From Mytilus trossulus (taxonomy: Eukaryota; Mollusca; Bivalvia; Mytilida; Mytilidae), in NCBI RefSeq assembly GCF_036588685.1, contig NC_086386.1:76940682-77004681 (forward strand): DNA of 64,000 nucleotides, in the 5' to 3' direction. This document shows, piece after piece, positions 11,175-24,372 of this stretch (its first letter is position 1; each line of letters begins with the position of its first letter). Made by a program: the position numbers and the translations under genes. Below the pieces are notes generated by a model. That model saw only the letters and a list, made by a program, of their open reading frames with translations. It searched no databases and was not told the origin of the DNA.

Positions 11175-12214
11175 ATTCATCAATTCACAAAAATCTATCA
11201 AAAAAGGCAAACTTGAGTTCAACCATTATAACATAACAGTAATGCAAGTGTTATAATTTAAGATTTTGATGCAATTCATTTATTATATACATAAATTACG
11301 AAGCTGGTATCGTCTTAGGTTAAGAGCTGCACATAGTTCTTCAAAAGTTGCAATATCGTTCCGATTGTCTAATAAGAGAACCTATTATTTTATAATTTTT
11401 CGTTCATTCTTGGAAGCTTATAGATATTTATTTCAGTAACTATAGTTGCCGAAAGTAAATTTGTTGGTTCACAACTTTGTGTGTTAAATTACTTAGTATA
11501 GATAACATTACTGTGTTATATATGATATTTGAATATGCATATGAGATTATTGTATTGTACTGATTTACAAATCTGGTTAAAAGCTAGCTCCAGTATGTCT
11601 GCACGGCAAAATGAATATTCAGGTGAGGCCAAAATTATGGTGTAGTTAGGACCGATATTTATTCGATTTTTACAGCATAAGTATTAAAAAGCTAGGGGAA
11701 AATGCCTATAAACTCACACATGTAATGAACATTACAAATTGTTGCTAAATATTAACTAAAGGGTTTGGTATCTCTTAGAATAAGCGAATATGTCCCTCGT
11801 GTGTTGGCATGTGTTAGTACACATTTACTGCATCTATGATTGCGATCTTATTACCGATGCTATACATGTATCTGGTGCCCCTGGTGCATTGATAATGTGA
11901 AAACGGCTAGCATTAGAGTTATCCAAATAACATAGCCGACGCGAGTTTGAAAACAGGAAATACCTAAAATTTTAATGAATTTAGTACCTTTTACATCTTG
12001 ATTTTCCACATATAGTTAAGGTGTCAATAACACTTATAAAAGGTTCGATAATAAAACAAATATATGTTTCCAATCTCATAGTGTTCATCATAACAACCAC
12101 CGACTATTTCAGTATGTGGTTCCATTATTTCTCTTGTTATTGAGTGGTTATAAAAATCTAATTATAACATTTGCTATCTTTAAAATTCAGACTCGTAAAT
12201 TTTGGAATTATATC
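11175..12214. other. no gene seen
   Basis: AT-rich intergenic sequence without a recognisable gene, inverted ends or RNA gene. Confidence 0.4.
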
Positions 12215-12625
12215 GCATAAAGTTATTCAATAAAGGCAACAGTGGTAAACTGCTATTCAATTGTCTTAATCGATTGACTCAGAGAGAAAACAAAAATAAA
12301 TCAAAGCATTCTATTGTATGATTAATACACAAAACTTATTTACAACACAACATATACATGTATTGTCCATACGGATATTCTGAAACTAACCCTGCCACAT
12401 GGTATCATCCTGATTTTTTTTTTATATATATTATCTATATAACAGAGTTTTTATGATATAAAGTTGGTACGATGAGCTAATAAAGATACCAGTGTCATTG
12501 ATTTGGAGCCTCTAATTCATATATAAATTTATCGGTTGCCAATTCGAAACATAAAATCATTCCTTTTATTATGTGTCTGACGTAATTGTTTTTCAAATCT
12601 GTGTGACGCCAATGTGCCGAAATGG
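12215..12625. repeat. dispersed repeat, copy B (direct repeat of 1955-2430)
   Basis: Same block order as copy A, but with one unit where copy A has two 75-bp units. It ends about 115 bp before the LINE open frame. Confidence 0.55.
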
Positions 12626-12740
12626 ATCATACAAAGTATAACACAATATTTATGATCTTTTAAAACAATATTATTCTATGAAACTAAAAACGAAACGACT
12701 TCAATGGCTTGATAATATTTGTTCGAAACAGTGAGTATCG

Positions 12741-13500
12741 ATGAACATCTGTAAACAACTGAGTCTTACAACATTGAACATTGAGTGCTTTACATCCAAT
12801 AAGGCATATTTATTAACTTTAATGAAAACAAATTCTGTAATTGCCATTCAGGAACATTTTCTATATAATTGTGAAAAATTTTGTTCTGAAAATAATTGGA
12901 GTTGTCTTATAAAGTGTGTTGATGATACAGATCCGATTTCGAATTATGCAAAACCGCGAGGTATGGCCGGTACAGCAATGTTATGGTAAAATCAAATAAC
13001 AGAGAAAATTACTGTTTTGATTGAGGGGAGTCAAAGAATTAGTGCAGTGACACTTAGTGATGATTTTTTAGATTTTAATTTGTATTGTGTTTATATGCCG
13101 TGTCAAAATTATTCCATGGATTTATTTGAAAGTACTTTGGACGAACTCGGTGAAATTATGACAAAGTATAGTAACTCAACAACTATAATATTAGGTGACA
13201 TGAATGCCAGTGTGAATAGGCCAAAGGGTTATCGCCAAGATAAAGCTTTAAAGTCATTTCTGAACGAGAAACATCTGTCCGTGCCAAAGGACTACCCAGA
13301 AGAGCAAACATATTACCACCACGGTGGCAAACAATCTTCCCAGATTGATTACATAGTCATATCCTCAACTCAAATAGATAAAATCTCAGATATAAAAGTC
13401 ATGATAGATGAACCGCTCAACACTTCATCTCATAGGTCAATGCAGGCAACCTTGTCATGTTTCTTTTCAACAAGAACTACTATTCTGGAAAATCGATTTT
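12741..13500 (+). pseudogene. LINE endonuclease (EEP) domain
   Basis: This would nick the target DNA for target-primed reverse transcription. Visible motifs are LNIECFTSN near the start, AIQEHF (the catalytic Q-E pair), YCVYMPC, TIILGDMNAS (the G-D-x-N motif), SQIDYIVIS (the D-Y motif) and SSHRSMQATL with the terminal S-x-H. Order and spacing fit APE-type LINE endonucleases. An in-frame stop at 12987-12989 and a frameshift around 13457-13500 separate it from the RT. All catalytic motifs I can identify are intact. Confidence 0.85.
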
Positions 13501-15480
13501 AACACTGAAGAAAGTGAACTGGAAAAAACTTGACAATGAAAAATATGAACAATTACTTCAACAGAGACTAAGTTATATGTTTATTGATAATAGTATTTTC
13601 TTATTTATCGAAATGAGCTGTCAAGAACTTTTTAATATTTTGACTACAACTGCCTTTGAATGTGCACCAACAATTTCTGTTGGAAAAAGGAAACGTTCAT
13701 GGAACTCTGTGCTGCAACAATTCTGTAAACAAAGCAAGGATGCACATTGGAAATGGAAATCTCTGGGGAGTCCGTCTGACATAAACGACCCTGCAAACAG
13801 AAAACGTCTCGATATGAAAAGAGAACTTAGAAAAATCCAAAGACAATTGAATGCAGAAGAGCGACATTCTCTTTATCAGAACATTATGGATGCTCATTCT
13901 GGTGACAATGCCACATTTTATAAAATTATTCGCCGTCAGAGGCAGAGTGGAAAACGCTTACTCGTCTGTCTGATCATTGATGATGTTCATTTTGATACAC
14001 CTGATCTTATTCGTGAGGCATGGACAAATTATTTCACTGATTTATCTACTCCGTCTGAAAAACCGCAGAATCAACAGTACCGCTCTCAAGTTGAGCTAGA
14101 CCGTATTTTGCTTCAAGACATATTGGAACATGAAGATGACAAAACTATTGAATTTGATATTGGGACAATTCAAAAATGTATTTCTAAAATGAAAACGGGA
14201 AAAGCTACTGACCAATTTGGAATTTCTGCTGAACATTTTAAATATGGAGGTGAAAAAACAGCCAAAATACTTACAAACTTGATAAATGAAGCATTCAAAT
14301 TTAAGCGTGTACCACAGTGTTTCAAAGAAGGTATTGTTTCACCGTTGTTCAAAGGTCAGGGAAAACCTATCTGCCTACCAAAATCTTATCGACGTATAAC
14401 AGTTTCTCCTGTAATTGGAAAATTGATGGAATCGATACATCATTGTATAGAGGAACCTAAACTACTAAAGGTACAGAGCAGACTTCAACGTGGCTTTACT
14501 GCCGGGGTCAATCCTACTTTTGCAGCACTTCCCCTGACTGAGGCAATCATAGAAGCAAAAGAATTAGGACTAACATTATTTACTACTTTTGTTGATGCGT
14601 CATCTGCTTTTGATGTTGTTTGGCATGCCTCTCTGTTAAAAAGTATCTTTAAAAGTGGAATATCTGGACAAGGATAGCAAATCTTAAATGACTGGTACAC
14701 GAATATAAGCTCTGCAGTTCGATGGGAAGGCAAGTTATCTACTTCGTTTGCTGATCTCCAAGGCGTCCGTCAAGGCAGCGTATGGTCTCCCTCTGTCTAC
14801 AAACTTTTCGTTAATCCGCTAATAAAAAAAAAGTTAGAAAGTGAAAGAATGGGTTTTAAAATTGAAAATGTGTTTGTGGGTACTCCAATGTGTGCAGACG
14901 ATCTGCTACTTATCTCTTCAAAACCTGATGAACTCGAGACTATGATTAGCTATACTTACCATTTTGCAGAGACAGAAGAATGTAATATAAGTAAGGAAAA
15001 AACTAAATATATGATATGGAACTCATCTTTAAATTGCAACCTTTGGAATCAAATGGAAAAGTTCCACATTGGCTCAGAAACATTAGAAACTGTAGAAAAT
15101 TATAAACATATAGGAATTGATAGAGACTCTCGTGAAGTAGAGGCAACAAGATCAATTATTGGAAATCGTTTAAAAACTGCAAGCCAGACTTCATACGCAC
15201 TTATGGGCTCAGGACTGCATTGTTTAAATGGACTTAATCCATAGGTGTCATGTAAACTATGGTCAACGTATGTGGTTCTACGTTTGTTATTTGGACTTGA
15301 AATTGTAAATCTTAGTGCTAAAGATATTTCTCGCTTAGATATCTTTTGTAATAACTTTTTGAAACAAATTCAAAATCTACCTGCTAGAGCCTCAAACGCT
15401 GCAGCTTATCTACTTTTAGGTCAATTACCTATTTATTGCACTTCTACACAAAAAGATTCTGATAACGTTTGGTACCATTG
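13460..15480 (+). pseudogene. LINE reverse transcriptase
   Basis: RT landmarks run in order: KMKTGKATDQFGISAEHFKY, FKEGIVSPLFKGQGK, YRRITVSPVIGKLMES, QSRLQRGFTAG, TTFVDASSAFDVVWH (motif A), GVRQGSVWSPSVYKLFVNPL (motif B) and TPMCADDLLLIS (motif C, with C in place of the usual Y of YADD). A thumb-like region follows. The frame is open from 13457 except for stops at 14675-14677 and 15242-15244, and is lost by frameshift near 15460. A charged 5' segment with FECAPTISVGKRKRSW precedes motif 0. Confidence 0.88.
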
Positions 15481-16280
15481 CCAGAAGTGACTCTGTCGAA
15501 AATGATCTTGCTAAGCGTCAACTGTCTACAAAAGGAAAAAACTCGAAAAGCTGGTTTATTAGGGCTGACAAGATTTTGAAACAATATAACTTACCGTGTG
15601 TCTCAGATGTTTTACTTAAACCAGAGACTAAATACAAGTGGAAAATGAAAGTAAAAAGTGTGTTGATAACTTTTGGTCCGAAAAACTGTTTACTGAAGCC
15701 AAATCAAAACCGTCATTACGGTACTTAAATATCATAAACTGTAAAATTGGTGTTGTTAATTCTATATGGAAAAGTGCTGGTTCAGAACAAATGTGTATAC
15801 GTAAAGCCTGTTATAAGATCAAAATGCTATTGGATACATATATTCTACAGTACCAAAAATTTCAAAATTTCAAAATTTTCAAATGGTAAAAAAACTTCAA
15901 TTTGTCCGCTATGTGAGGAGGGAAATGAAAATTTAGAATATTTTCTTGTCGTATGCTCTGCTTTAACAAGTATTAGAGACATCTTTATCTCAAAGCTTTA
16001 TACAGTTGTTGTACCAAAGATTGGAACCGCTGCATGGACTGACATATGCGTTAGTAACTCGAAAATGATACAATTAATCTTGGACTGTAGTCATTTTGAG
16101 TGGTATCATGTGTTAGAGAAAAATGACATAAATTTGGTGGAATCAATCCTAGAAGCCTGTGTTACTCGCTCCATGAAAAGCGTAGTGTGCTCCTTGAAAG
16201 TAAATAAACATTTAAAAGTTGTAAGGTTTACCAAACTCATAGGCTGTAAAAAGATAAAATTGTTTAAAGATAATGTATAG
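15480..16280 (+). pseudogene. LINE C-terminal Cys-His module
   Basis: Continues the LINE polyprotein in shifting frames: SWFIRADKILKQYNLP, then SEKLFTEAKSKPSLRYLN, then KTSICPLCEEGNENLEYFLV followed by a C about five residues on. This is the C-x2-C ... H/Y ... C zinc-knuckle-like end common to many LINEs (compare 49370-49910). At least two frameshifts occur (around 15640 and 15890). It ends at the stop at 16278. Confidence 0.7.
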
Positions 16281-16365
16281 TGACTAGAAACAGATGTAAA
16301 TATAAAGCAACAAAATTTTACTAGATGAACTCCAGGTTCTCCTGATAGAGGAGGGATTTACAGAT

Positions 16366-16395
16366 GGTAACGGTAACAGGTAACGGTAACAGGTA
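16366..16395 (+). repeat. LINE 3' tail, 13-bp unit x 2.3
   Basis: GGTAACGGTAACA occurs twice plus a partial unit, about 85 bp after the last stop. Simple tandem tails replace poly-A in several LINE clades, so this probably marks the 3' end of the element. Confidence 0.6.
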
Positions 16396-16402
16396 GACAT
16401 AA

Positions 16403-16735
16403 AAATAATTTTGTCGTTCAAAGTATGACGGCATACATACATGCAGAGTCACTTAAAGTAGATATAACAAAAAACAGACTTAACATAAAGTAATAATAAT
16501 AAATAAAATAATAGTGTGGTTCAAAGTTTGACGGGATACATAAGTACAGTTTCACGTCAAATGTATATAATAAAAATAGACTTAACAGAAAAAGTAGTAT
16601 AATTGAATAAAATAGTTTTGTCATTCATAGTATGTAAAGATCCATGAGTAAAAGTAATATTAATAAATGAAATAATTTTGTCGTTCATAGTATGATGTTT
16701 TACATACCCACAGAGTCACTTCAAAAGAATATCTC
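16403..16735. repeat. minisatellite, about 104-bp unit, 3 full and one short copy
   Basis: Units start near 16403, 16507, 16611 and 16671, each with ATA(A)T(T/A)(T/G)TGTCGTTCA-like starts followed by AGTATGA and a CATAC...CAGAGTCACTT block. The third unit is internally shortened. The array begins directly at the LINE tail. Confidence 0.65.
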
Positions 16736-17024
16736 AAAAAACAATTGTTACTAATTAACCATTTTTTCTAATCCTTTTGTTTTTTCTAGACAAAAGGACT
16801 GAATTCTTTTGCAATTAATAAAATGCATAAACCTTGGCAGGTAAACAAGCGAATAAGACTACCTAATCATTTTGTTAAATTAAAAAAAATATATATAATA
16901 AACTCTCTATAGTTTAAGCTTCTTGTAGAACTTGAGTAATATTTATATATGAACACCAACAAAATACCTTGTAAAATATACCTAATGGTAGAAATTAAGT
17001 TTATTAATAAAACACCAAATAAAA

Positions 17025-17190
17025 AAAAAGTGGTATGATTGTCAATGAGACAACTCTCAACAAGAGACCAACTGTCACATAAATTAACAATTATAGGTCA
17101 CCGTACCGCCTTCAACAATGAGAAAACCCATACTGCATTGTCAGCTAAAAAAGGCCACTAAAACAGCTAGTTCAAATCTACTTACAACAA
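17025..17190 (-). repeat. dispersed repeat fragment
   Basis: Contains CAATGAGACAACTCTCAACA and CCGCCTTCAACAATGAGAAA, the inverted form of the blocks at 560-735. Confidence 0.65.
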
Positions 17191-20100
17191 ATAAAAAGAA
17201 ACCTGCATCAAAGAAGACTAAATCATTCAGTACACATTCAACATCCCAAGGAATTAGTATAAATACGCTATAAACAGTCAGTATATTAATACAATCTTGT
17301 TTGCTCTTAATTGACTGATAACAAAATCAAAATTAATACCAATAAAACAAAATTCGTATTACAGTGTTGCATTACGGAAAAAGATTATATAAGGGATATG
17401 TTTACTAGGATCGTTTGTAAATTTCAGGGCACGGTGAACAACATTTCCGTAAATATGAGGATGTGCTATACCGTTTGAAATAAGTTTCCTACAGATACAA
17501 CCAAACTTCAAAACCAAATCTTTATATATTTGGTTACTAAATCCCTGTCTTAATAATTTACTAATAATACATAGATTACGTTTGTATGTCATAATTTTGT
17601 AATGAATCTAAAGCCTATATGTCTCATATTTTAATGAAACTGCTTCGAATTTGTTTTAATGTTGTATTTCAGATAGTAATTGTATAGTTTACCTCAAAAT
17701 CCCAAATAAATGTTGTCAAGAAGAAACCTTATTATACTGAGCACTTGTTCCTATGTGTATCATGTTTAACCTTTTTTTAGCTTTTAAATTAATATGCCGT
17801 ATGGTATCACAAAGTAATAACAATTATAGCGTATGTTATCATTTTAAGTTGAAAAGCATTGTGGATTATTTCTTTTAGACGATTTTTTTCAATTTCTCAT
17901 GTGATATGGTAAAGTTCGACATTTTAACAAATGTAGATACATTTTCTGGATACAAGGTAAAATTCGATTTCCCGTTAAATTACTTTAATTAGTACTCCCT
18001 GATTAGCATCTGGTGCTTTTGCTCTTTAAAATAATTTAAAAATCTATAATTTTTCAGTTAATCAGTTCTTCGCATACATCTACATGGGTCTATTGTACTA
18101 ACGGGACTTGAAACTGATCGATCGTTTGATATTTCATTTCCCAGATAGCGGTATATTCATTTTGTGTTTTGATTGACAGCATATCGTGTCACGTGATTAA
18201 TTAGCATTCGGTACATGAATTTGGCAAAAAAGTCAGCATGTACAGAATACTTTTGAAATAAGTGGATTGATATAGAAAAAAATAAATAAAACGAATCAGT
18301 TTAAATGCAAAAAATATATTTTGTTTACGAAAAAAATATAAATAAGTAGTCAAAATTTTGAGGGTTGAAAATAAAACAGATATAGTCAAAATACCAGAGA
18401 TGTACTTGACCGCTAAGAAAACACCATGTCAAAGGTTAACATATTATAATGAATTCTGATAATTTCAATAAGTGTGCAATAAAAACAATGTTGACAATTA
18501 AAATTAAATTTATAATTAATTCATATAACAAAAGCTACCCGGGTTTCATTAAAATATAACCACATTGTTGTAAACTTTTATGAACTTCATGTTTTCACCA
18601 AAATTTAAATATGGCTGTGAACGGGCCTACTTTTGTAGTTCTGAATGTGTACATATTTTAACGAATGTATATGCTAAGTCCACCTGAAGACCATTACTGA
18701 GCACAATTTACCCTGAATTTAATAAAAAGATATTGCACACATAAAAAGGAGTAGGCAATTTTATAGGAACAGTATAATTTATTTGAGCCGTGCATGTGGG
18801 TTCCGGTTGTAATCAGAAAAAGATTTTTCACTTTTCACTTTAAAAAGTAACAAAAAATAGGCAAATTCAAACGATGACCTATAAACATGATTTAACAACA
18901 AAACGAACTCGCGTATCTCTTTTCAATCAACAGTTAGGAGACATTTTATAAATCATATACATTTTTTCCCATCTTCCCACGCTACTATCATCCTGAAGAC
19001 TTCAATTTTTATATGTCAACAGATCGGTACGAAGCACACACAAAAACATCATATAAACAATAGAAAAAAGCAAAGATAAAAAGAGAATTTGCAGTTACAG
19101 AAAGCTTTTTGAAAGCCAAATAGTATAGATAGTGCAAAAAAAAAAAAAAAAAAAAAACACCAGCAGACAACTTTGAATAGTCAATGAAGATCTATACATG
19201 CATATAACATGAATTTCGTAAAAAATGTTAAGGAATTTCGATTTTTAAAAAGTTTACAAAACTTTTGTCTGTAAAATAAGAGTTTGATTTTAAATCTTTA
19301 TTTTATTCGGGAGGGGTATTAACATGTAATTAAGATTCATTAAAACAATGTTTGATCATTTTTATTAATAAAATTAAAGAATTGACAAAAAACGGAGTAC
19401 TTCATTAGAAATACACCTTGTCATTAGAAAATCAAAAGGTTTTATAGAATGTGATCACCCAAGAACGAAATCAATGCAGTTATACATACCTTATAATTGT
19501 GAACCTTATCTTTTAAGCTTATTGATGAAATGGTTTGATAAGTATCATGTAACGTGTAATTTAATATATAAATGATCGATGTCTGTTTCGGAAAATATGC
19601 TTCCGTTTTCTGTTTCAAAAGTTCGAACGGGCTTGTCACCTTACATATATCTCCAGGCGAGCATGTTCTACCTATACATACATTTTAGACTATACGTTTA
19701 AAACCGAAATAAAGAAAAACACATGAAGTAATTATTATTTTTCAATGAAATTGTTATATTTTCGTCAAATTATTTGATTTAAGCATACGCTATATATCAT
19801 CATATGCGCGTTTGTTGGGCATACTTTTTAGGAAAATGGGTGGATACGTATATTGGGATGATTTGTTTTTCCCGACTCTGCACGATTTTAAATTATACAC
19901 ATCATTGGTTTTCAAAAGCTGAAATATACCAAAAGCTGTATACTCATATTACTAGTTACCACAACTGCCACCGAACTGTAGCACATTGTCGTTAAAGCAA
20001 GACTAAAACTAGGAAGAGCAATTAAACAATTTATTTCACACGATTGATAAATTAAGGCTTCATGTTGAGTGAATTGAGTGTGTCAAGCATACATGTCAGC

Positions 20101-20340
20101 ATTAATTTAAATCACATCCTGAAAATGCAAAATTAAGTCTCTTAATGTAGTCGGGATGCCTTTTATTACAATCATTTGTTGAACCAAAGTTAAACTATCG
20201 ATGTTCTGTTGGAGTTTATCGCAAACACTGAATTTTAACATTTTAAAATTTTAAAACGGATATCTAAATTCCTGAAAAAGAGTGGAAGGTGCTATACGAC
20301 AAAATTGAGTTTTACCAGAATAGTAAATCTATTTAAGGTC
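17191..20340. other. no gene seen; one long A tract
   Basis: AT-rich, no supported gene. A run of 22 A at 19136-19157 could be the scar of a poly-A retroposon, but nothing recognisable lies 5' of it. Short frames (17359-17592, 19442-19639, minus) carry no motif. Confidence 0.4.
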
Positions 20341-20344
20341 AACT

Positions 20345-21985
20345 CAGTGGAGCTGGAACCTTACTCGCAGATAAAGCCCCAAACAACATCTTTTTTTGTG
20401 TGTACAACTCATTACATTAACTGCTTGATAAACTAATTAGGAATTGACAATTCACTTGGAAACTCAACATATACCCTCAAGACACTTACCAAAGAGGAAA
20501 ATCCTGGAAAATCATAGGTCTGTTCTATGTCCCTTTTGAATTTCAACCAAAGAGGAAGAACTATATCTTCCATCACTATATTGGATACCTAAACTACATA
20601 AGTGTCCTTTCAAACAACGGTATATTGCTGGATCTTCCAAGTGCTCCACGAAACCTCTTTCTAAATTATTAACAACTGTCTTATCAGCAATCAAAGATGG
20701 GCTTCCAACTTATTGTGAAACTGCCTATTCTAGAGGTGGCGTGAATCAGATGTGGATACTTAAAAATTTCAAAGATCCTTTAGAATACATACAATATAAC
20801 TCTCTTTCATCTTGTAACAGTATTAAAAAATTTGACTTTTCTATTCTTTACACAACTGTTCCACATTCCAAACTAAAAGACAAATTGAAAGAGTTGGTAT
20901 TGCTTAACTTCATAAAAAAAAATGGCCAACGTAGATACAAGTATCTTGTCTTAGGGAGGGATAAATCATACTTTGTAAATGATCACTCTGATTCAAGAAA
21001 AAAGTTCTCTGAAACTGATTTAATCAAGATGCTTGATTTCTTGATTGACAACATATTTGTTACGTTCGGAGGACGTGTTTTTCAACAGACTTTCGGCATT
21101 CCAATGGGAAAAACTGTGCCCTCTACTTGCCGACTTGTTTCTCTATTATTACGAGGCTGACTTCATGCGAGAACTTCTTAGAAAGAAAGACAAGAAGTTA
21201 GCAATATCCTTTAACTCTACTTTCCGAAATATAGATGATGTTCTTTCACTAAATCATTCAAAATTTGGTGACTATGTGGAACGCATCTATCCCATCGAAC
21301 TAGAGATAAAGGATACTACAGATACAGTTAAGTCAGCCTCATATCTTGATAAATGAGGGTCGGTGGAAAACAAAACTTTACGACAAAAGAGATGATTTCA
21401 GCTTTCCATTTGTAAGTAGAAACATTCAAGCAGCACCTACATACGGGGTATATATCTCCCAATTGATTCGATTTTCCCGTGCTTGCGTTTCCTATCCTGA
21501 TTTTCTTAACTGAGGATTGCTGCTCACAAGGAAGACATTAAACCAAGAGTTCGACATGGTGAAGTTGAAATCATCCCTTCGTAACTTTTACGGACACCAT
21601 CACGAGTTGGTTGAGCGTTATGGAATAACCGTTTCACAAATGATATCGGATATGTTCCTTACGTCGTAACTACAATCCCCTTCCCTTTCATGAATGTGAC
21701 CTACCTAATAAGACTATAATATTTACCGAATTTGTTGTCACATAAGCAACACGACGGGTGCCCCTTGTAGAGCAAGATCTGCTTACCCTTCCGGAGCACC
21801 TGAGATCACCCCTAGTCTTTGGTGGGGTTCGTGTTGTATATTCTTTAGTTTTCTATGTTGTGTCAAGTGTACTATTGTTTGTCTGTTTGTCTTTTTCATT
21901 CTTAGCCATGGCGTTGTCAGTATATTTTAGATTTCTGAGTTTGACTGTCCCTTTGGTATTTTTCGTCCCTCTTTTATAGATTTTC
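20345..21985 (+). mobile_element. Penelope-like element, RT plus 3' tail
   Basis: A stretch with LLADKAPNNIFFVCTTHYIN, the RT, and a non-coding tail from about 21670 to 21985. The tail has the GAGCACCTGAGATCACCCCT block and a TTTGACTGTCCCTTTGG block. The tail recurs at 1248, 23225, 40508 and 62336-62800, so it is a reliable marker of the family's 3' end. No GIY-YIG endonuclease is visible. The Penelope-like assignment is inferred from the RT type. Confidence 0.7.
20505..21670 (+). pseudogene. Penelope-like reverse transcriptase
   Basis: Reverse transcriptase in order: EEELYLPSLYWIPKLHKCPF, RYIAGSSKCSTKPLSKLLTT, KKFDFSILYTTVPHSKLKDK (motif A, F-D-F-S), QTFGIPMGKT (motif B, normally G-I-P-M-G-T-N), then FNSTFRNIDDVLSLNHSKFG (motif C, I-D-D). 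After these come IYPIELEIKDTTDT, SASYLD and, past a stop at 21354, TKLYDKRDDFSFPF. A stop near 20540 and frameshifts around 21120 and 21355 inactivate it. The R-N-I-D-D box has N where the copy at 63197 has Y. Such RTs copy element RNA at a nicked target. Confidence 0.75.
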
Positions 21986-24289
21986 AAAGGTGTATATTTA
22001 TATTTGTATATCATGTATATGCTTACACCGTAAACTGAAAAAATAGTGGGATCATACACATTAAACTTGTTTCATTGAATTACTGAAATCTTGTTTTCAA
22101 AAGTTTTGATAAATTCATTTTACTGATACAAAATCAAAATTTAATAACAGTTTGTTTAAGACAGTTACAAACTACATTTGAATATATATTTTGTACAATA
22201 TTTTTATTCCAGTGCAATTTTGTATTTACCAATGAATGACTTTTGTTATAAGTTAAATTGTTTTTGGTCAAATTCATACATTTGACATTTTTTCCTTGTC
22301 GCGACACATCTTCCCTTGTACACACATGCATTCCATATTACACACATATTAAAAAAATGTAAAACGTATGGCACATTTACAATTGCGTTCTATGCCAAAT
22401 AAGGCAATCAGGGATTAACACGCATGGAAGGTCAAACCAATCTTATTAAAATACAGATCAGGTTTCATATCTTTGTGTTTGAAGAGTGTACACTTATCAT
22501 AATTATATTCATTTAGAACACAGAACTTATGGGTAATAATGTAAATAAAAAAAATATTAGCGCATACAGATACACGCTTGAAACTGTTTAAATCAAAAAC
22601 AAAATTGCACCTTATATCATGCTTTTTATGCTTTTTGACGATACAAATTTTGCATATTCCATTTACTTCTAAATGTGTACAATTTTTTAAATATTTATGT
22701 TTATATTCATACCTGAGTTCCGATATACACGATTTCTCACCATTAGCAACATTCAGATAAAACAGGTAAAATATTTCAATTTCAATACCTGAGTTCCGAC
22801 GTATACTGTATCACATTACAATTTATATTTAAGATAATAAAATATTGGCAAAGAGGGATAATCTTTTACACTAATATCGCCAATTACAAATTAAAGGTTA
22901 TCATTTCCAGTTCAAATGTTTGTATATGTGCTAAATTTGGCATTGCATTTACGTTTAAAAGTACGCATACTCATTTATTGATAATAATACGAAAGTGGTT
23001 TCCCAATTATGGCTTTGTTTGGATTTTGCCTCCCTCTAAAACCGCCACTGCAAGTTAAGTAATTCATATTTGTCTTTGATTTTTTTGAACTTTGAATGAA
23101 ATTAAGAAAGGAAATGGGGAATGGGTCAAAGCGACAACAATCCGACCATAGAGCAGACAACAGCCGACTGTAATGTATTTATTTTGGTGCAGGGATATAC
23201 ATATTGCATGAACAGTGTTTAATTATACGGTGCAGGAAATGCTTATCCTTCCGGAGCACCTAATTTCACTCCAAGTTTTTTGTGGAGTTCGTGATGTTTC
23301 TTATTTATTATCTATAATTGTTGATGTAAATGTCTTTTGTTTTTTTTAGTATTCGTTTACTCCTTGGATTTTATTGTTATTGTCTTTACGAAGTCTATCT
23401 AATCGTCTAATAGCTCTTATTACATTTTAACTCGTTCAGATGCGTGTTTTATTTTTGAAATTTTGTGTCGATCTTTTTATCTTTAACATGTAAGGAATAA
23501 ATTCAAGACATTTGAATACTTGAAAACGTCCAATTGATCAGAATTGTTTTTGTTATTTAAAAAAAACCTACCACTCATTTTCAAGATAGTTAATGCTGTT
23601 AATATTTTTGCGAACATAAAATGATATGTAAAGAAGTTGATTTCGATATCATGATAAGCACAAAATGTTCAAAATGACCTAGATCTGTCGTTAGTTCAAC
23701 CTCTATTGCTTACATGATATGTAGCTGCAAAATTGAACCGTCCACTAAACACGTTCTTCACATAACTTAAAGTAAAAATACTTTTTCGACACATTAGCGT
23801 TTTTCTAACTCAATCACTGCAATCTGATCCAAAACAAAACAGGTGAGTTTTACTTATTACTAGGAAGAAGTTTTGAGGATTTTTGTCTTTTGTTATCAGG
23901 CGAAGCAGAAGAATGTCTATTTCACATCCATCTGTTTTTTCTTCTTTGTTTTGGATGCGTATGTAGTTTGAATTTTCATATAACAATGAAAGAATTATAA
24001 GGTTTATAATTAATCAGTCGTGTATTTTTTTATATTATTTTTGTGTATATTCTAACTAATTTGATTCGTTTAGAAAGAGTCAACTGTTCAAATATACTGT
24101 CAAAAGTACACTAAAAACAGCAGATAGAATAGTGATATTTCACGTTTATCTTAAGAACATCTGACGCAATCAAAGCAATCAATCAAATGAATTCGTGCAC
24201 ACCAGCTGGCGTATTGTCAATAATAATATAATAGTTATATAATAATTTGAATTAGGTTGATACGAGGTGTATCAATCTCATACATAAGC
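21986..24289. other. no gene seen; Penelope tail fragment at 23225-23330
   Basis: AT-rich. The only recognised piece is CTTCCGGAGCACCTAATTTC with GTTTTTTGTGGAGTTCGTG, a degenerate copy of the Penelope tail. A sequence starting ACCTGAGTTCCGA occurs twice (22711 and 22786). Confidence 0.45.
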
Positions 24290-24372
24290 TGTATATGTAT
24301 TTCAGGAATTGTTGGTCCTCGATGCTCTTTAACTTTGTACTTTTTTTGGTCGTGATATATTGTTTTATTCGA

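Larger units (their letters stand above)
12741..16395 (+). mobile_element. LINE (APE-type non-LTR retrotransposon), inactive
   Basis: One element reads through an endonuclease/exonuclease/phosphatase domain, a reverse transcriptase and a cysteine-histidine C-terminal module, and ends in a short tandem tail. Stops (12987, 14675, 15242) and several frameshifts interrupt the polyprotein, so it is dead. Yet nearly the whole coding length of the second ORF of such elements is present. No ORF1 was found upstream. Clade (I/Nimb-like or CR1-like) is undecided without alignment. Confidence 0.85.

Noticed and set aside
19136..19157. A22 tract as a retroposon tail
   Set aside because: No recognisable SINE, LINE or processed gene 5' of it and no matching duplication seen.
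21758..21979. Hydrophobic 73-codon open frame resembling a membrane protein
   Set aside because: It lies wholly in the Penelope 3' tail; the equivalent tails at 40508 and 62674 have different breaks, so it is incidental. The same holds for 62547-62792.
23711..23721. 11-nt segment between TTTTGCAG and GTAAGC on the minus strand
   Set aside because: Length breaks the phase-2 pattern, and no downstream coding context was found.
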